Below, piece by piece: positions 7,177 through 15,170 of a stretch of 22,460 nt of DNA; position 1 is the first letter of the stretch, and the number at the start of each line of letters is the position of its first letter. Source of the DNA: CAYZXU01 sp964482535 (lineage in GTDB: Bacteria > Desulfobacterota > Desulfobacteria > Desulfobacterales > BuS5); NCBI GenBank assembly GCA_964482535.1, contig CAYZXU010000032.1:1-22460 (forward strand). Direction: 5' to 3'. A program made the position numbers and the translations under genes. The notes under the pieces are model-generated. The model was not told the DNA's origin and searched no databases. It saw only the letters and a program-made list of their open reading frames with translations.

Positions 7177-7674
7177 TTACCAGCCTGACAGCAGGTTCTG
7201 ACCGATATTTTCTGCAACCACATCCTGAAACTGCTGAAAACGAAAACCCACAACTTTTACAAGGTATGTCATTACACTATACCCCATTTGGGGGTCTTCT
7301 TGAAAAAGTTTCAGCAAATCTTTTTTCTCAATTTTTATTACTTCGCAGTTTATGGAGACACAGTAAGCGGAAAGCCTCATTCTATATGGATGGACAAAAC
7401 ATGACCACCCAAGAATTTTTGCCCTGACATCCTTGGCTTTAATGGACGAAACAGTGTTGTCAGATGTTGTGGGGCGACCTCCTGGCAGTTCAAAACGCAG
7501 GTCAACCGTTCCGTCTATAATCATCCACAAGTGGTTTGCATCATCATTTTCAGTAAACAGTTTATCTCCATATTCGTATTTTTCTAATTTACAGCACTTG
7601 CAAATTTTCTTAAGCTGATTATCTTCAAGGCTTTTGAACATTTCGATTTTTTTTAATAACTCGTTGTTAACCAT
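7177..7674 (-). CDS. Stand-alone cyclic-nucleotide-binding-fold (Crp-type sensor) protein without DNA-binding domain
   Basis: The 165-aa protein is essentially one cNMP-binding beta-roll: LLKKIEMFKSLEDNQLKKI, YGDKLFTENDDANHLWMIIDGTVDL, then the phosphate-binding-cassette region around KILGWSCFVHPYRMRLSAYC, then C-terminal helices. No helix-turn-helix follows, so it is not a Crp/Fnr transcription factor. The cassette usually reads G-E near its start; here it is G-W-S, so the nucleotide-binding Glu is absent and cNMP binding is doubtful. The ATG at 7674 is chosen because AGAGAGGA lies 7 nt upstream; a TTG eight codons earlier has no such site. It is the last gene of the minus-strand cluster, separated by 144 bp from the secreted protein, so it may have its own promoter. 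Role unknown. Confidence 0.8.
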   Translation of the reverse strand: MVNNELLKKIEMFKSLEDNQLKKICKCCKLEKYEYGDKLFTENDDANHLWMIIDGTVDLRFELPGGRPTTSDNTVSSIKAKDVRAKILGWSCFVHPYRMRLSAYCVSINCEVIKIEKKDLLKLFQEDPQMGYSVMTYLVKVVGFRFQQFQDVVAENIGQNLLSGW

Positions 7675-7818
7675 GCTATCATCCTCTCTTTTTGCCAAAT
7701 ATTTTATATAATGTTTATTATCTTAGAATAATTAGTCAGTTATACTAAATTATGTTAATTATTATTTGATATATATTTAAAAGAAAAAAATAAAAAACAG
7801 ATCATAATATGAATTTTT

Positions 7819-8124
7819 TTAAAATGTCAGATCTGCTCTTAAAAGGAAAGAAGAATCTCTGCTGGTTTCATCAAATACTGACAATTCATGGTCTGCAATG
7901 GTTTTAATCCAGCCTCCCTTTTTCCAGCCCATGGGTTCACCAGTGATATTCCAGTTTTTATCGTTTTTATCGGCAAAATCAAAGCCCTCGAAGGTAAACA
8001 GTGGAAAGGTTGATTTTTGAACCGGCTGGCGGTCGGCTTTTACAGATTCTGCCTGGGCAGATACAGAGTTGAGAAAAAAATATATGACAGAGACCGTAAT
8101 GAAAAAGATTTTTAGCTTCATCAT
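7819..8124 (-). CDS. Small secreted/periplasmic protein of unknown function
   Basis: The 101-aa protein begins with a clear signal peptide: basic start (MMKLK), hydrophobic IFFITVSVIYFFL, and a likely signal peptidase I site after SAQA. The mature ~75 residues are polar and aromatic-rich (FPLFTFEGFDFADKNDKNW, MGWKKGGW) and match no family I recognise. The ribosome site AAAGGGG favours the second of the two consecutive ATGs. It lies 24 bp after the adjacent kinase-fold gene, so it is probably cotranscribed and may serve the same envelope process (inference). Confidence 0.7.
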   Translation of the reverse strand: MMKLKIFFITVSVIYFFLNSVSAQAESVKADRQPVQKSTFPLFTFEGFDFADKNDKNWNITGEPMGWKKGGWIKTIADHELSVFDETSRDSSFLLRADLTF

Positions 8125-8148
8125 AGCCCCTTTAAAATTATTTTTGCT

Positions 8149-9057
8149 CTATGCCTTTTGCCCCGGCATGTCCTGATGAAATTTCAGTCTTTCATCAAGG
8201 AGCTTTGCAACGGGATATTTTGAATGCCTTTTCTTATGCCTCGGCATTTGCCTGTCAATGGCACATAAAAGCCTCAGCAGGAGATTCGGATGCCTGAAAA
8301 AGTAAAAATCCGGATAAGACAGGTACTCAGTGTCAGGATACTCATTAATAATAAGATCAAGGAATTCTTTGGATTTTTTTTCAGGCACAACTTTTATCAG
8401 AGAACGGACATAACCGGCAATCTCCCTGCCGATCAGGGCTTTAATGCTGTGTCTTGGAGTATAGACTGTTTCAAAATCAAAATAGATCAGTCTGTTGTCA
8501 TTACTCTTGAAGACATGTTTGAAAGAGGGATGCTCCTGCAGCAGGTATCTGTTTTGGGTTTCCATGGCCAGTTTATGACGTCTGTTCCATTCAGGAATAA
8601 ACTGTTTAAGAAGCTCTATCTTGTCCTTATGCTCAACTTTCGGGTCTGCAAAATATTCAAGAGCTGTTCGGCCTGTAACATATTCAAATATTATGAATGG
8701 TCGGCCGATATTAATCTTGGGGCTGTTTATTTTAGAGCTGTCTGAAGGCTGACGAAAAACATCAAAACCGTGTTTCGCCCATATTTCAAGGCTTTTTTTC
8801 TCAGTTTTAAATCTTGTTTTAGCCCAGGTCAGACTTTTACCCACTATCAGATGCTCTAAATTGTCAAGGAGGGTCTGCCAGGCACTCCGTTTGCGTCCAT
8901 AGCATTTTAGAACAAGTTTTTTATTTGCGGCATTTATAAGAAAAATACCATGTTTTCCATCTCCCCTGGGGCTGCAATCGAGACAGACCGTCTTTTGGTC
9001 TCCCAGCATAACAAAATCCCCGGGTTTTGGGATAGATGATTTTTTTTTAAAAATCAT
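8149..9057 (-). CDS. Lipopolysaccharide-kinase-like (InaA/WaaP fold) protein, atypical catalytic loop
   Basis: The 302-aa cytoplasmic protein has a kinase-fold layout: Lys51 in LVLKCYG (beta-3 lysine), Glu86 in FKTEKKSLEIW (alpha-C glutamate), hinge region PFIIFEYVTG, and DFE at 194-196 in place of DFG. The catalytic loop aligns with the WaaP-type HRD....H pattern as Gln174-Glu175-His176....His181, so the catalytic Asp is replaced. It may be a pseudokinase or use different chemistry. It is clearly paralogous to its neighbour at 9075: both share FDFE, REI-AY-SL, YPDTEYL or YPNTEYL, and HPN.....L...IDR. It sits 17 bp after that gene. The family phosphorylates sugars of LPS core; the substrate here is unknown. 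Confidence 0.72.
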   Translation of the reverse strand: MIFKKKSSIPKPGDFVMLGDQKTVCLDCSPRGDGKHGIFLINAANKKLVLKCYGRKRSAWQTLLDNLEHLIVGKSLTWAKTRFKTEKKSLEIWAKHGFDVFRQPSDSSKINSPKINIGRPFIIFEYVTGRTALEYFADPKVEHKDKIELLKQFIPEWNRRHKLAMETQNRYLLQEHPSFKHVFKSNDNRLIYFDFETVYTPRHSIKALIGREIAGYVRSLIKVVPEKKSKEFLDLIINEYPDTEYLSYPDFYFFRHPNLLLRLLCAIDRQMPRHKKRHSKYPVAKLLDERLKFHQDMPGQKA

Positions 9058-9074
9058 AAATAAAAGCTATCTGT

Positions 9075-9899
9075 TTAACTACTCAATTTTTTTTTTAATT
9101 TCAGGGCAACATTATATTTGGAAAACGGTTTTGATGCCCTTGGGTGTATCTTTCTGTCAATCATACGTCCCAGGCGGTGAAAAATATTAGGGTGTTTGAA
9201 CATGAATCTGTAGGTTTCATGGAGATATTCGGTGTTCGGATAGTTGTTAATTGTTTCCTGGAGGAAAAGCTCAAAGAGTTCAGGTCCCACGATTTTACCT
9301 AAGGACTTGAGGTATGCAAGGATTTCCCTTGAAACAAACTCTTCTACTTTTGAACGTGAGCGAAAGGTCATTTCAAAGTCGAAGTATAAAAATTCATCTC
9401 CAATAATCATCACATGTTTCATGTCCCCGTTTTCGTGGATCAGGCGCGGTTCTCTTTCTTTTACTGCAATCTCATGCCGCTTGTGCCATCCCTTTAGAAA
9501 ACGTCTGTATGTATTGAGCCTTTCTTCTATTGGCACTGAGTCGTCGCCGTAGTAATCTTCAAATTTTAAGGCAGGAAGATATTCCAGCAGCATATAACCG
9601 CCCTCAGGCAGATCTTTTACCTTAACGTTGTCATAGGTTTTAAAAACCCTGAAACCTGCATCATGCCAGATTTTAAGGCATTTTTTTTCATTGGCAAGGC
9701 GCGCCCTGGGCATGAATGAGGTTTGACCTTCGAAAAAATTGCTGATTGTTCCTGTAACATAACGGAATAGACTTCGGCTGCCATAATAAACCTTTAATAC
9801 GGCAAAGCCGTCTCTAAAAGGCACCTTATACAGATAATTTCCGTTTTTTAATAAAAGATACTGCTCAAGATTATCAAATTGTAAAAGTTCCTGCGCCAT
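9075..9899 (-). CDS. Lipopolysaccharide-kinase-like (InaA/WaaP fold) protein, paralogue of neighbour
   Basis: The 274-aa protein has Lys36 in FAVLKVYYG, Glu71 in RLANEKKCLKIWHDAGF, hinge GYMLLEYLPA, and DFE at 174-176. The catalytic loop reads His155-Glu156-Asn157....His162, matching HRD....H of WaaP except that Asp is Asn. It is a divergent sister of the gene at 8149, about the same length and colinear along its full length, so a tandem duplication is likely. A plausible role is phosphorylation or another modification of LPS core, lipid A or a related glycolipid on the cytoplasmic face of the inner membrane (inference from family). The ATG has GGAATCGG upstream. It lies 15 bp after the ICMT-like methyltransferase gene. 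Confidence 0.75.
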   Translation of the reverse strand: MAQELLQFDNLEQYLLLKNGNYLYKVPFRDGFAVLKVYYGSRSLFRYVTGTISNFFEGQTSFMPRARLANEKKCLKIWHDAGFRVFKTYDNVKVKDLPEGGYMLLEYLPALKFEDYYGDDSVPIEERLNTYRRFLKGWHKRHEIAVKEREPRLIHENGDMKHVMIIGDEFLYFDFEMTFRSRSKVEEFVSREILAYLKSLGKIVGPELFELFLQETINNYPNTEYLHETYRFMFKHPNIFHRLGRMIDRKIHPRASKPFSKYNVALKLKKKLSS

Positions 9900-9914
9900 G
9901 ACAGTTCCGATTCC

Positions 9915-10496
9915 TTAATATATAAAAGTAAAAAAGTAGAACAGGGCAAAAGCCGCCAGCAGACCGGCAAGATTCCAGTGCCCGTTGTTTTTAAAAAAGA
10001 GTCTCCATTTAAAAAACCATAGGGCTTTTATATCAATGCCTTTAAAAGAAGGAAGGAACCTGTTGACAGTGTGGCAGTATTTTTCAAAATCTTCACCAAA
10101 TAAGGGTTTTAATTTTTTTTCTTCACGCTTCACCCTGTTCGCCATATAAAAATAGTATAATATAGTATAACCGGATGCCAGCCAGAGGTTGCCCACAAGT
10201 ATAATACAGCCGAGAAGTAAAAAAAAACGTCCCAGGTACATGGGGTTTCTTACCAGTATATACGGCCCCTTGATGCTCAGGGTTTTATTTTTATCAAGAG
10301 ACGCAAAACACCATAGCTGTATTAATTCTCCCGCCATGGAAATAATAAATCCGGCCAGGAAAAATGATGGTTTTATATGTTTTATCAGGACAACTGCAAG
10401 GCATATAAAAAGCGGATACCTGAGTTTTAAGAAAAAAGACCTTAGCCTTTTATTATTAAAAAGTTTGTTTATTCTGTTGGCTGAAATGTTAGACAA
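9915..10496 (-). CDS. Isoprenylcysteine carboxyl methyltransferase (ICMT)-family membrane methyltransferase
   Basis: The 193-aa protein has about four to five membrane segments and the family signature in its second half: GPYILVRNPMYLG (77-89), the EE pair at 125-126 (KREEKKL), and LFGEDFEKYCHTVNRFLPS. These are the SAM-binding elements of ICMT/PEMT-like integral membrane methyltransferases. Bacterial members methylate isoprenoid or lipid-like acceptors, usually unidentified; prenylated protein is unlikely here. The start is TTG with AAGGA about 6 nt upstream. Its position between kinase-fold genes suggests modification of a shared lipid or glycolipid (inference). Confidence 0.85.
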   Translation of the reverse strand: MSNISANRINKLFNNKRLRSFFLKLRYPLFICLAVVLIKHIKPSFFLAGFIISMAGELIQLWCFASLDKNKTLSIKGPYILVRNPMYLGRFFLLLGCIILVGNLWLASGYTILYYFYMANRVKREEKKLKPLFGEDFEKYCHTVNRFLPSFKGIDIKALWFFKWRLFFKNNGHWNLAGLLAAFALFYFFTFIY

Positions 10497-10544
10497 AGTT
10501 TTTCCTTTTTTTTATACAAAATATAGAATGCGTATATTAAATGC

Positions 10545-11243
10545 CTATTTTAAAAAAGCAAGGTATTTAAAAATTTTTTTTAACCATCTTTGCCCTGTGT
10601 TACGGACAGCTCTTGCAAATTTTTCCAGGTTATCCTGATAAAAAAAGTTGTCTTTTTCCTGCTGACTGACTGCATTAGGGCAAAATCGAAGTTTTAATTT
10701 AATTACAGCCTTAAAGTCTTCTTTTTCAAGCCTCTTGTAAATATGGTTTAACACCGGAAATCGCATTTCTTTTTGGAAAATTGCAGCTCCCCAGTCTATA
10801 AGAAAGGGTTCGCTGTTTTTATCCTTGATTATATTTGCAGCTTTTCGCATATCACAGTGAACTATTCCCCTTGCATGGCATTTTTTTACCAGTTCATTAA
10901 GCTTGTCAAAAAAAACAGGGTCAATGTCCCCCCTTTTTTTTCTCAATATCCTTAAGTCGATTCCATTAATTTTTTCTATAACAAGAACGTATCCTGCCAT
11001 GGCCTTATACAGTTCAGGTACCCCTTCAATGCCCTCAATTTTTTCATAGGCCCTTTTTTCACGGGAAGTAATAATACGGCCGATGGTGTTTTTGTATATA
11101 AAGCCGCACCTGCTGAAGTCTTTAACCACAGCCTCATGGCCGTTATCTTTAATAAGCAGGATGCTGGGTCTGGTTGAGGTGTTTTCTCTTAAGATATTTA
11201 TTTTGGTTTTTTCTATATTTTCAAGGTTTAAATTTTCAAACAT
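10545..11243 (-). CDS. RIO/Bud32-like small protein kinase or lipid/sugar kinase
   Basis: The 232-aa protein keeps a complete eukaryotic-like kinase core: Lys41 in EAVVKDF, the loop HCDMRKAAN (His129, Asp131, Asn137), and DWG at 150-152 in place of DFG. This arrangement is typical of RIO/Bud32 and bacterial LPS-kinase-like small kinases. The C-terminal ~60 residues are basic and helical (KRLEKEDFKAVIKLKLRF). Unlike its two neighbours, the catalytic Asp is intact, so this is the most likely active kinase of the cluster. It is the first gene after a good promoter (11337-11367). Substrate unknown. Confidence 0.78.
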   Translation of the reverse strand: MFENLNLENIEKTKINILRENTSTRPSILLIKDNGHEAVVKDFSRCGFIYKNTIGRIITSREKRAYEKIEGIEGVPELYKAMAGYVLVIEKINGIDLRILRKKRGDIDPVFFDKLNELVKKCHARGIVHCDMRKAANIIKDKNSEPFLIDWGAAIFQKEMRFPVLNHIYKRLEKEDFKAVIKLKLRFCPNAVSQQEKDNFFYQDNLEKFARAVRNTGQRWLKKIFKYLAFLK

Positions 11244-11336
11244 TTTTTATTTACATCCATTGGTTTGCCGGTAATCATGGCATCTATTCCGCATTTTTAA
11301 TGGAGAATGCAGAGTTTTACAGGTATTTAAAAAAAA

Positions 11337-11367
11337 ATTGTATCACAAGAGGGCGGTTTTATGTCAA
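11337..11367 (-). promoter_or_regulatory. Sigma-70-type promoter for the kinase/ICMT operon
   Basis: Read on the minus strand: TTGACA (11367-11362), 19 bp, then TGATACAAT, i.e. an extended -10 (TG-A-TACAAT at 11342-11337). It lies ~95 bp upstream of the ATG at 11243. The long spacer is compensated by the TG extension. The divergent gene's promoter is almost adjacent. Confidence 0.5.
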
Positions 11368-11368
11368 G

Positions 11369-11398
11369 TTGAAAAAAATATTTCCATTATTGTAATAG
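11369..11398 (+). promoter_or_regulatory. Possible promoter for the lipoprotein/FIST operon
   Basis: TTGAAA (11369-11374), 18 bp, then TAATAG (11393-11398), about 60 bp upstream of the ATG at 11457. It is back-to-back with the minus-strand promoter, which suggests a shared divergent control region. Confidence 0.35.
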
Positions 11399-11456
11399 AT
11401 GTTATTCTATTGTATCATTTTTTATTTTTTCATAAAAATATTTAAGGAGGTGTTTT

Positions 11457-11795
11457 ATGTGCCGGTATTTATTTATAATATTAGCCTTTTTTTTCTTTTT
11501 ATCAGGATGCACCCAGGAGACTCAAAACGAGCTTGGCAGAAAAATACAGAACTGGACAGGCACTGACGGTGTTCTTGATATTTATGCAGGTGAAAAACTT
11601 GTGAAACGATTTATAAAGGTTGATAAACTTTCCACTGCATACGGAACTTCTGACAACAAACCAAGGCCGTACAGATTCGGTTATGGCTATATTGATGAAA
11701 ATTTTAACCTGCTAAAAGATAGTGGTGAAAAAAAAGCATATTTTGAATTCAGCGACTATTCCACAAACTATATATTTTACGAAAATCCAAAATAG
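11457..11795 (+). CDS. Small lipoprotein of unknown function
   Basis: The 112-aa protein has a signal peptide ending in the lipobox LSGC (residues 15-18), so Cys18 should be lipidated and the protein anchored in the periplasm or outer membrane. The mature part (GVLDIYAGEKLVKRFIKVDKL ... RPYRFGYGYIDENFN ... YFEFSDYSTNYIFYENP) looks like a small beta-strand-rich domain that I do not recognise. A strong ribosome site (AAGGAGGTG) precedes the ATG. FIST follows after 56 bp, so cotranscription is possible. Confidence 0.8.
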   Translation: MCRYLFIILAFFFFLSGCTQETQNELGRKIQNWTGTDGVLDIYAGEKLVKRFIKVDKLSTAYGTSDNKPRPYRFGYGYIDENFNLLKDSGEKKAYFEFSDYSTNYIFYENPK

Positions 11796-11851
11796 TAGTT
11801 TGTATTCAAAAAGTTATTTAAAATTAAGCGCTTTGTTTTATCGGAGGGCGG

Positions 11852-13090
11852 ATGAAAGCAGGAACAGGTTTTTGTAACGACGAAGATTCATTTTATTCAG
11901 GGAAAAAGGCTGGTGAAGATGCAATTAAAAGCGGGAGAATAAACAGGCCGGATCTTGTATTTGCCTTTTGCAGCGGAAGCCTTGATCATCAAAAATTTTT
12001 TTCAGGTCTTCAATCTGTTGTGGGAAAAGGTGTGCCGATTATAGGCGGTTCCACAATCGGTATTATCACCAATGAAAATTTGTCTTATAAAGGTTATCCT
12101 TCAGGAGCTGCAATTTTGCAGTCAGATAATTTCCGATTAATAATTGATTCGGCCGGCGATCTCAATATGGACGAGAAAACAGCCGGTATGAACCTTGCCG
12201 CAAAGTTGAAAAAAAAATTGCAGGAAGAATCAGAAGCTTTAAATAATTGTATGATAATTTTTTATGATTCTGTTAAAAGCCCGGGAAATTTGACAACGCC
12301 TCCTGTGCTTAATGCCTCGTCTCCTTTAATTGCAGGGATTGAGCAGAAACTCGGCCATGGTGTTAATATTTTTGGCGCAGGCCTTATCGGTGAATTTGAC
12401 CTGGGGCAGACAAAACAGTTTTGCGGTTCTTGTGTTGCCACGCAGAATCTTGTGGGAGCGATTTTTGCCGGTGATTTTAAGCATTATTTTAGAATTATGC
12501 ACGGGTGCACACCTTTAGACGGCGTTTACCACACTATTACAAAAATTAAGGGTTCGGCTATTTATGAGCTTGACGGCAAACCGATTGTGGAAATTATAGA
12601 TAATTTATACGGGAATAAGAACTGGAGGAATCAGAATCCGGTTGATCTTTTAACAATAGGGGTTAATCATGGCAAAAGATACGAGGAGACTTTGGAGAGC
12701 AATTACGTGAACAGGTTGATAACAGGGGTTTTGCCGGAAGAAGAAGGCATCGGTATTTTTGAGCCTGACCTCTGGGCAGGCACGGAAATACAGTTTATGC
12801 TGAGAGATGGTGAAAAAATGATAGAGTCTGCAAGAAGAAATTCAGAAGAATTAATGCAGCAGATTTTTGATAAAGGGGAAAAACCTTGTTTCGGGCTTTA
12901 TATCAATTGTGCCGGGCGTGCCGCAGAATATTCCAAAACTTTCACGGAAGAAGCATCAGAAGTGCAGAAGGTGTTTAATAAGTACGATACCCCTCTTTTC
13001 GGTTTTTACTCCGGTGTTGAAGTTGCCCCTTTTCTGCAAAAGAGCAGAGGATTGGACTGGACAGGTGTTTTATTGGTTTTTGCGGTTTGA
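11852..13090 (+). CDS. FIST-domain signal transduction sensor protein
   Basis: The 412-aa protein matches the FIST_N plus FIST_C layout. The N-terminal half has FCNDEDSFYSGKKAGEDAI, DLVFAFCSGSLDH and VPIIGGSTIGIITNE. The C-terminal half has HGKRYEETLESNYVNRLI, FYSGVEVAPF and a stretch ending CFGLYINCAGR. FIST proteins are predicted cytoplasmic sensors of small ligands such as amino acids, usually linked to signalling domains. No such output domain is attached here, and the next gene, 36 bp downstream, is a PAS histidine kinase. The pair probably forms a split sensor system (inference). Ribosome site CGGAGGGCGG precedes the ATG. Confidence 0.9.
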   Translation: MKAGTGFCNDEDSFYSGKKAGEDAIKSGRINRPDLVFAFCSGSLDHQKFFSGLQSVVGKGVPIIGGSTIGIITNENLSYKGYPSGAAILQSDNFRLIIDSAGDLNMDEKTAGMNLAAKLKKKLQEESEALNNCMIIFYDSVKSPGNLTTPPVLNASSPLIAGIEQKLGHGVNIFGAGLIGEFDLGQTKQFCGSCVATQNLVGAIFAGDFKHYFRIMHGCTPLDGVYHTITKIKGSAIYELDGKPIVEIIDNLYGNKNWRNQNPVDLLTIGVNHGKRYEETLESNYVNRLITGVLPEEEGIGIFEPDLWAGTEIQFMLRDGEKMIESARRNSEELMQQIFDKGEKPCFGLYINCAGRAAEYSKTFTEEASEVQKVFNKYDTPLFGFYSGVEVAPFLQKSRGLDWTGVLLVFAV

Positions 13091-13126
13091 ATAGAATCTT
13101 ATTGTTTTAATAAGGGCAGTTGAACA

Positions 13127-14398
13127 ATGGAAAAGCTGTTACAGGAAGCAAGGCAAAGAGGCAGCTATTACAAAGAAATAGCAAAAGAAGCCGGCAGGAA
13201 ACGTTTAAGGGATATCTATAATCTGTCAAGACTGATAGAAGAGCATAAAGAGATAGAAAAGGCATTGTCCGAGAGCGAGGAGAGATATCGCAGGGTTGTG
13301 GAAGATATGCCGGCCATGATATGCAGGTTTTTTTTCGATGGAACACTGACCTTTGTAAACAAGGCTTATTGCCAGTATTTTAATAAAAAAAAGGCTGAAT
13401 TAATGGGTAGTAATTTTTTTGCCTTTATTCCTGACTCTGACCAGGAGAATGTAAAAAAACATTTTATGTCTTTAAGCTCTGAAAACCCTATGATAACCTA
13501 TGAACATCAGGTAATAGCGCCGGACGGTGCTTTAAGATGGCAGGAGTGGACGGATCGTGCAATTTTTAACAACCATGGCCGCCTTGTGGAATTCCAGTCT
13601 ATTGGAAGGGATATAACAGAGCGTAAACAGGCTTTGGAGGATAAAGCCTTGTTGGAGAAACGGCTGCATCATGCTCAAAGAATGAAATCCCTGGGCGCGC
13701 TTGCCGGAACAATAGCCCATGATTTTAATAATATGCTCACGGGTATTAATGGGCACGCATCATTGATGCTCATGGATATGGATTCTGTACATCCCCATTT
13801 TAACAATCTTAAAAGAATAGAAAATATCATTAAAAATGCAAACGATATGACTAAGCGGCTTATCAGTTTTACAAAAAGCGAAGATATTAAGCTTGCGCCC
13901 GCTGATTTGAATGAGCTTTGCGAGCAGTATTTTGAAATGTTTGTATCGCTCCATAAAGATATTAAGGTGCATAGAGAATATAAAGAGGATTTGTGGAGGG
14001 CTGAGGTTGACAGTGGGCAGATAGGGCAGGTGCTGCTTAATCTTTATATGAATGCACGCCAGGCAATGCCTGAAGGCGGAGAACTGATTATAACAACGGA
14101 AAACATACTGCTTGGTGACAACTTTGTAAAACCGTATAATTTGCAACCCGGCAGATTTATAAAAATTTCTTTGGCAGATACCGGCACAGGCATGGCTGAA
14201 GATGTTTTGCAGAGTGTTTTTGAACCTTTTTTTACAACAAAGGAAGAAGCCGGAGGCATGGGCATCGGTCTTGCTTCTGCATACGGCGTAATAAGCAATC
14301 ATAATGGAATAATTAACGTGAGCAGTAAAAAAGGATTCGGAACCACCTTTAATATTTTTTTGCCTGTTATTGATGAAAAAAGAGGTGTTGAATCATGA
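13127..14398 (+). CDS. Soluble PAS-domain sensor histidine kinase
   Basis: The 423-aa protein has no membrane segment. An N-terminal helical/coiled region (1-50) precedes a PAS domain (about 52-165, ending FQSIGRDITERK). The dimerisation/phosphoacceptor helix has His198 in AGTIAHDFNNML. The ATPase domain carries the N box NLYMNARQAM (Asn309), G1 DTGTGM (351-356), the F box FEPFFTTK and G2 GMGIGLA. It lacks a receiver domain, and no response regulator is in the window, so its partner is elsewhere. The HDFNN type of H box is shared with NtrB-like and hybrid kinases. It overlaps surE by ATGA, a tight translational coupling. FIST directly upstream may supply the input signal. Confidence 0.93.
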   Translation: MEKLLQEARQRGSYYKEIAKEAGRKRLRDIYNLSRLIEEHKEIEKALSESEERYRRVVEDMPAMICRFFFDGTLTFVNKAYCQYFNKKKAELMGSNFFAFIPDSDQENVKKHFMSLSSENPMITYEHQVIAPDGALRWQEWTDRAIFNNHGRLVEFQSIGRDITERKQALEDKALLEKRLHHAQRMKSLGALAGTIAHDFNNMLTGINGHASLMLMDMDSVHPHFNNLKRIENIIKNANDMTKRLISFTKSEDIKLAPADLNELCEQYFEMFVSLHKDIKVHREYKEDLWRAEVDSGQIGQVLLNLYMNARQAMPEGGELIITTENILLGDNFVKPYNLQPGRFIKISLADTGTGMAEDVLQSVFEPFFTTKEEAGGMGIGLASAYGVISNHNGIINVSSKKGFGTTFNIFLPVIDEKRGVES

Positions 14399-15153
14399 AT
14401 GTTTTAATAACAAATGATGACGGTATTTATGCAGATGGAATATGGGCGCTTTATAAGAGCTTTGCAGAAAAACATTCTGTTACAGTAGTGGCGCCTGATC
14501 GTGAGAGAAGTGCGGTGGGTCATGCCATAACGCTGTACTCTCCGCTGCGTGCAAACAGGGTGACCTTGGAGAGCGGATTCCAGGGATATGCTGTTACAGG
14601 CACTCCTGCAGATTGCATTAAACTGAGTGTAGTGGAACTTCTTGAATCAAGACCCGACATGGTGATTTCAGGGATAAACCCGGGGGCCAACGTGGGTATT
14701 AATGTGAACTATTCCGGGACGGTTGCAGCGGCAAGGGAAGCCGCTCTGTATAATATCCCGGCAATAGCTGTCTCTGTCCAGGGATACAGGCCTGTTAATT
14801 ATGATGGCGTTGCGGATTTTGCCCTTGATGCAGCCCAAAAAGTTTTTACCAGCGGACTTCCGTCCGGGACTTTTTTGAATATAAATTTTCCAAACATCCC
14901 CCTGGCTGAAATTCCGGGAACAAAGATATGCAGACAGAGCATTGAAATTTTTCCTGAATATATGGATAAGAGAAGAGACCCGAGAAACAGGCAGTATTAC
15001 TGGCATACCTGTGATTTGAGCGGTTCCGGCCATGGGGCGGGAACTGACGTGGAAGCGCTTGAGAATAACTATATCTCCGTAACTCCCATCAAGTGTGATG
15101 CTACGGATTATGATATGTTTGAGAACTTAAAGAACTGGGTGGAACAGATATAA
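14395..15153 (+). CDS. surE: 5'/3'-nucleotidase SurE
   Basis: SurE dephosphorylates nucleoside 5'- and 3'-monophosphates and short polyphosphates, acting in stationary-phase survival. The 252-aa protein is full length with all signatures: NDDG (Asp8, Asp9), DRERSAVGHA (Ser39), GTPADC, SGINPGANVG (Asn95) and YSGTVAAAREAA. Asp8, Asp9, Ser39 and Asn95 are the family's metal ligands. It overlaps the histidine kinase by 4 bp, and the yhaM-like gene follows after 17 bp. The grouping with yhaM and tmk suggests a nucleotide/RNA-turnover block (inference). Confidence 0.97.
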   Translation: MNVLITNDDGIYADGIWALYKSFAEKHSVTVVAPDRERSAVGHAITLYSPLRANRVTLESGFQGYAVTGTPADCIKLSVVELLESRPDMVISGINPGANVGINVNYSGTVAAAREAALYNIPAIAVSVQGYRPVNYDGVADFALDAAQKVFTSGLPSGTFLNINFPNIPLAEIPGTKICRQSIEIFPEYMDKRRDPRNRQYYWHTCDLSGSGHGAGTDVEALENNYISVTPIKCDATDYDMFENLKNWVEQI

Positions 15154-15170
15154 AAGGGTTATAACCGGTT

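Noticed and set aside
13760..14302. 180-aa minus-strand ORF
   Set aside because: It lies opposite the ATPase domain of the histidine kinase and has no recognisable motifs.
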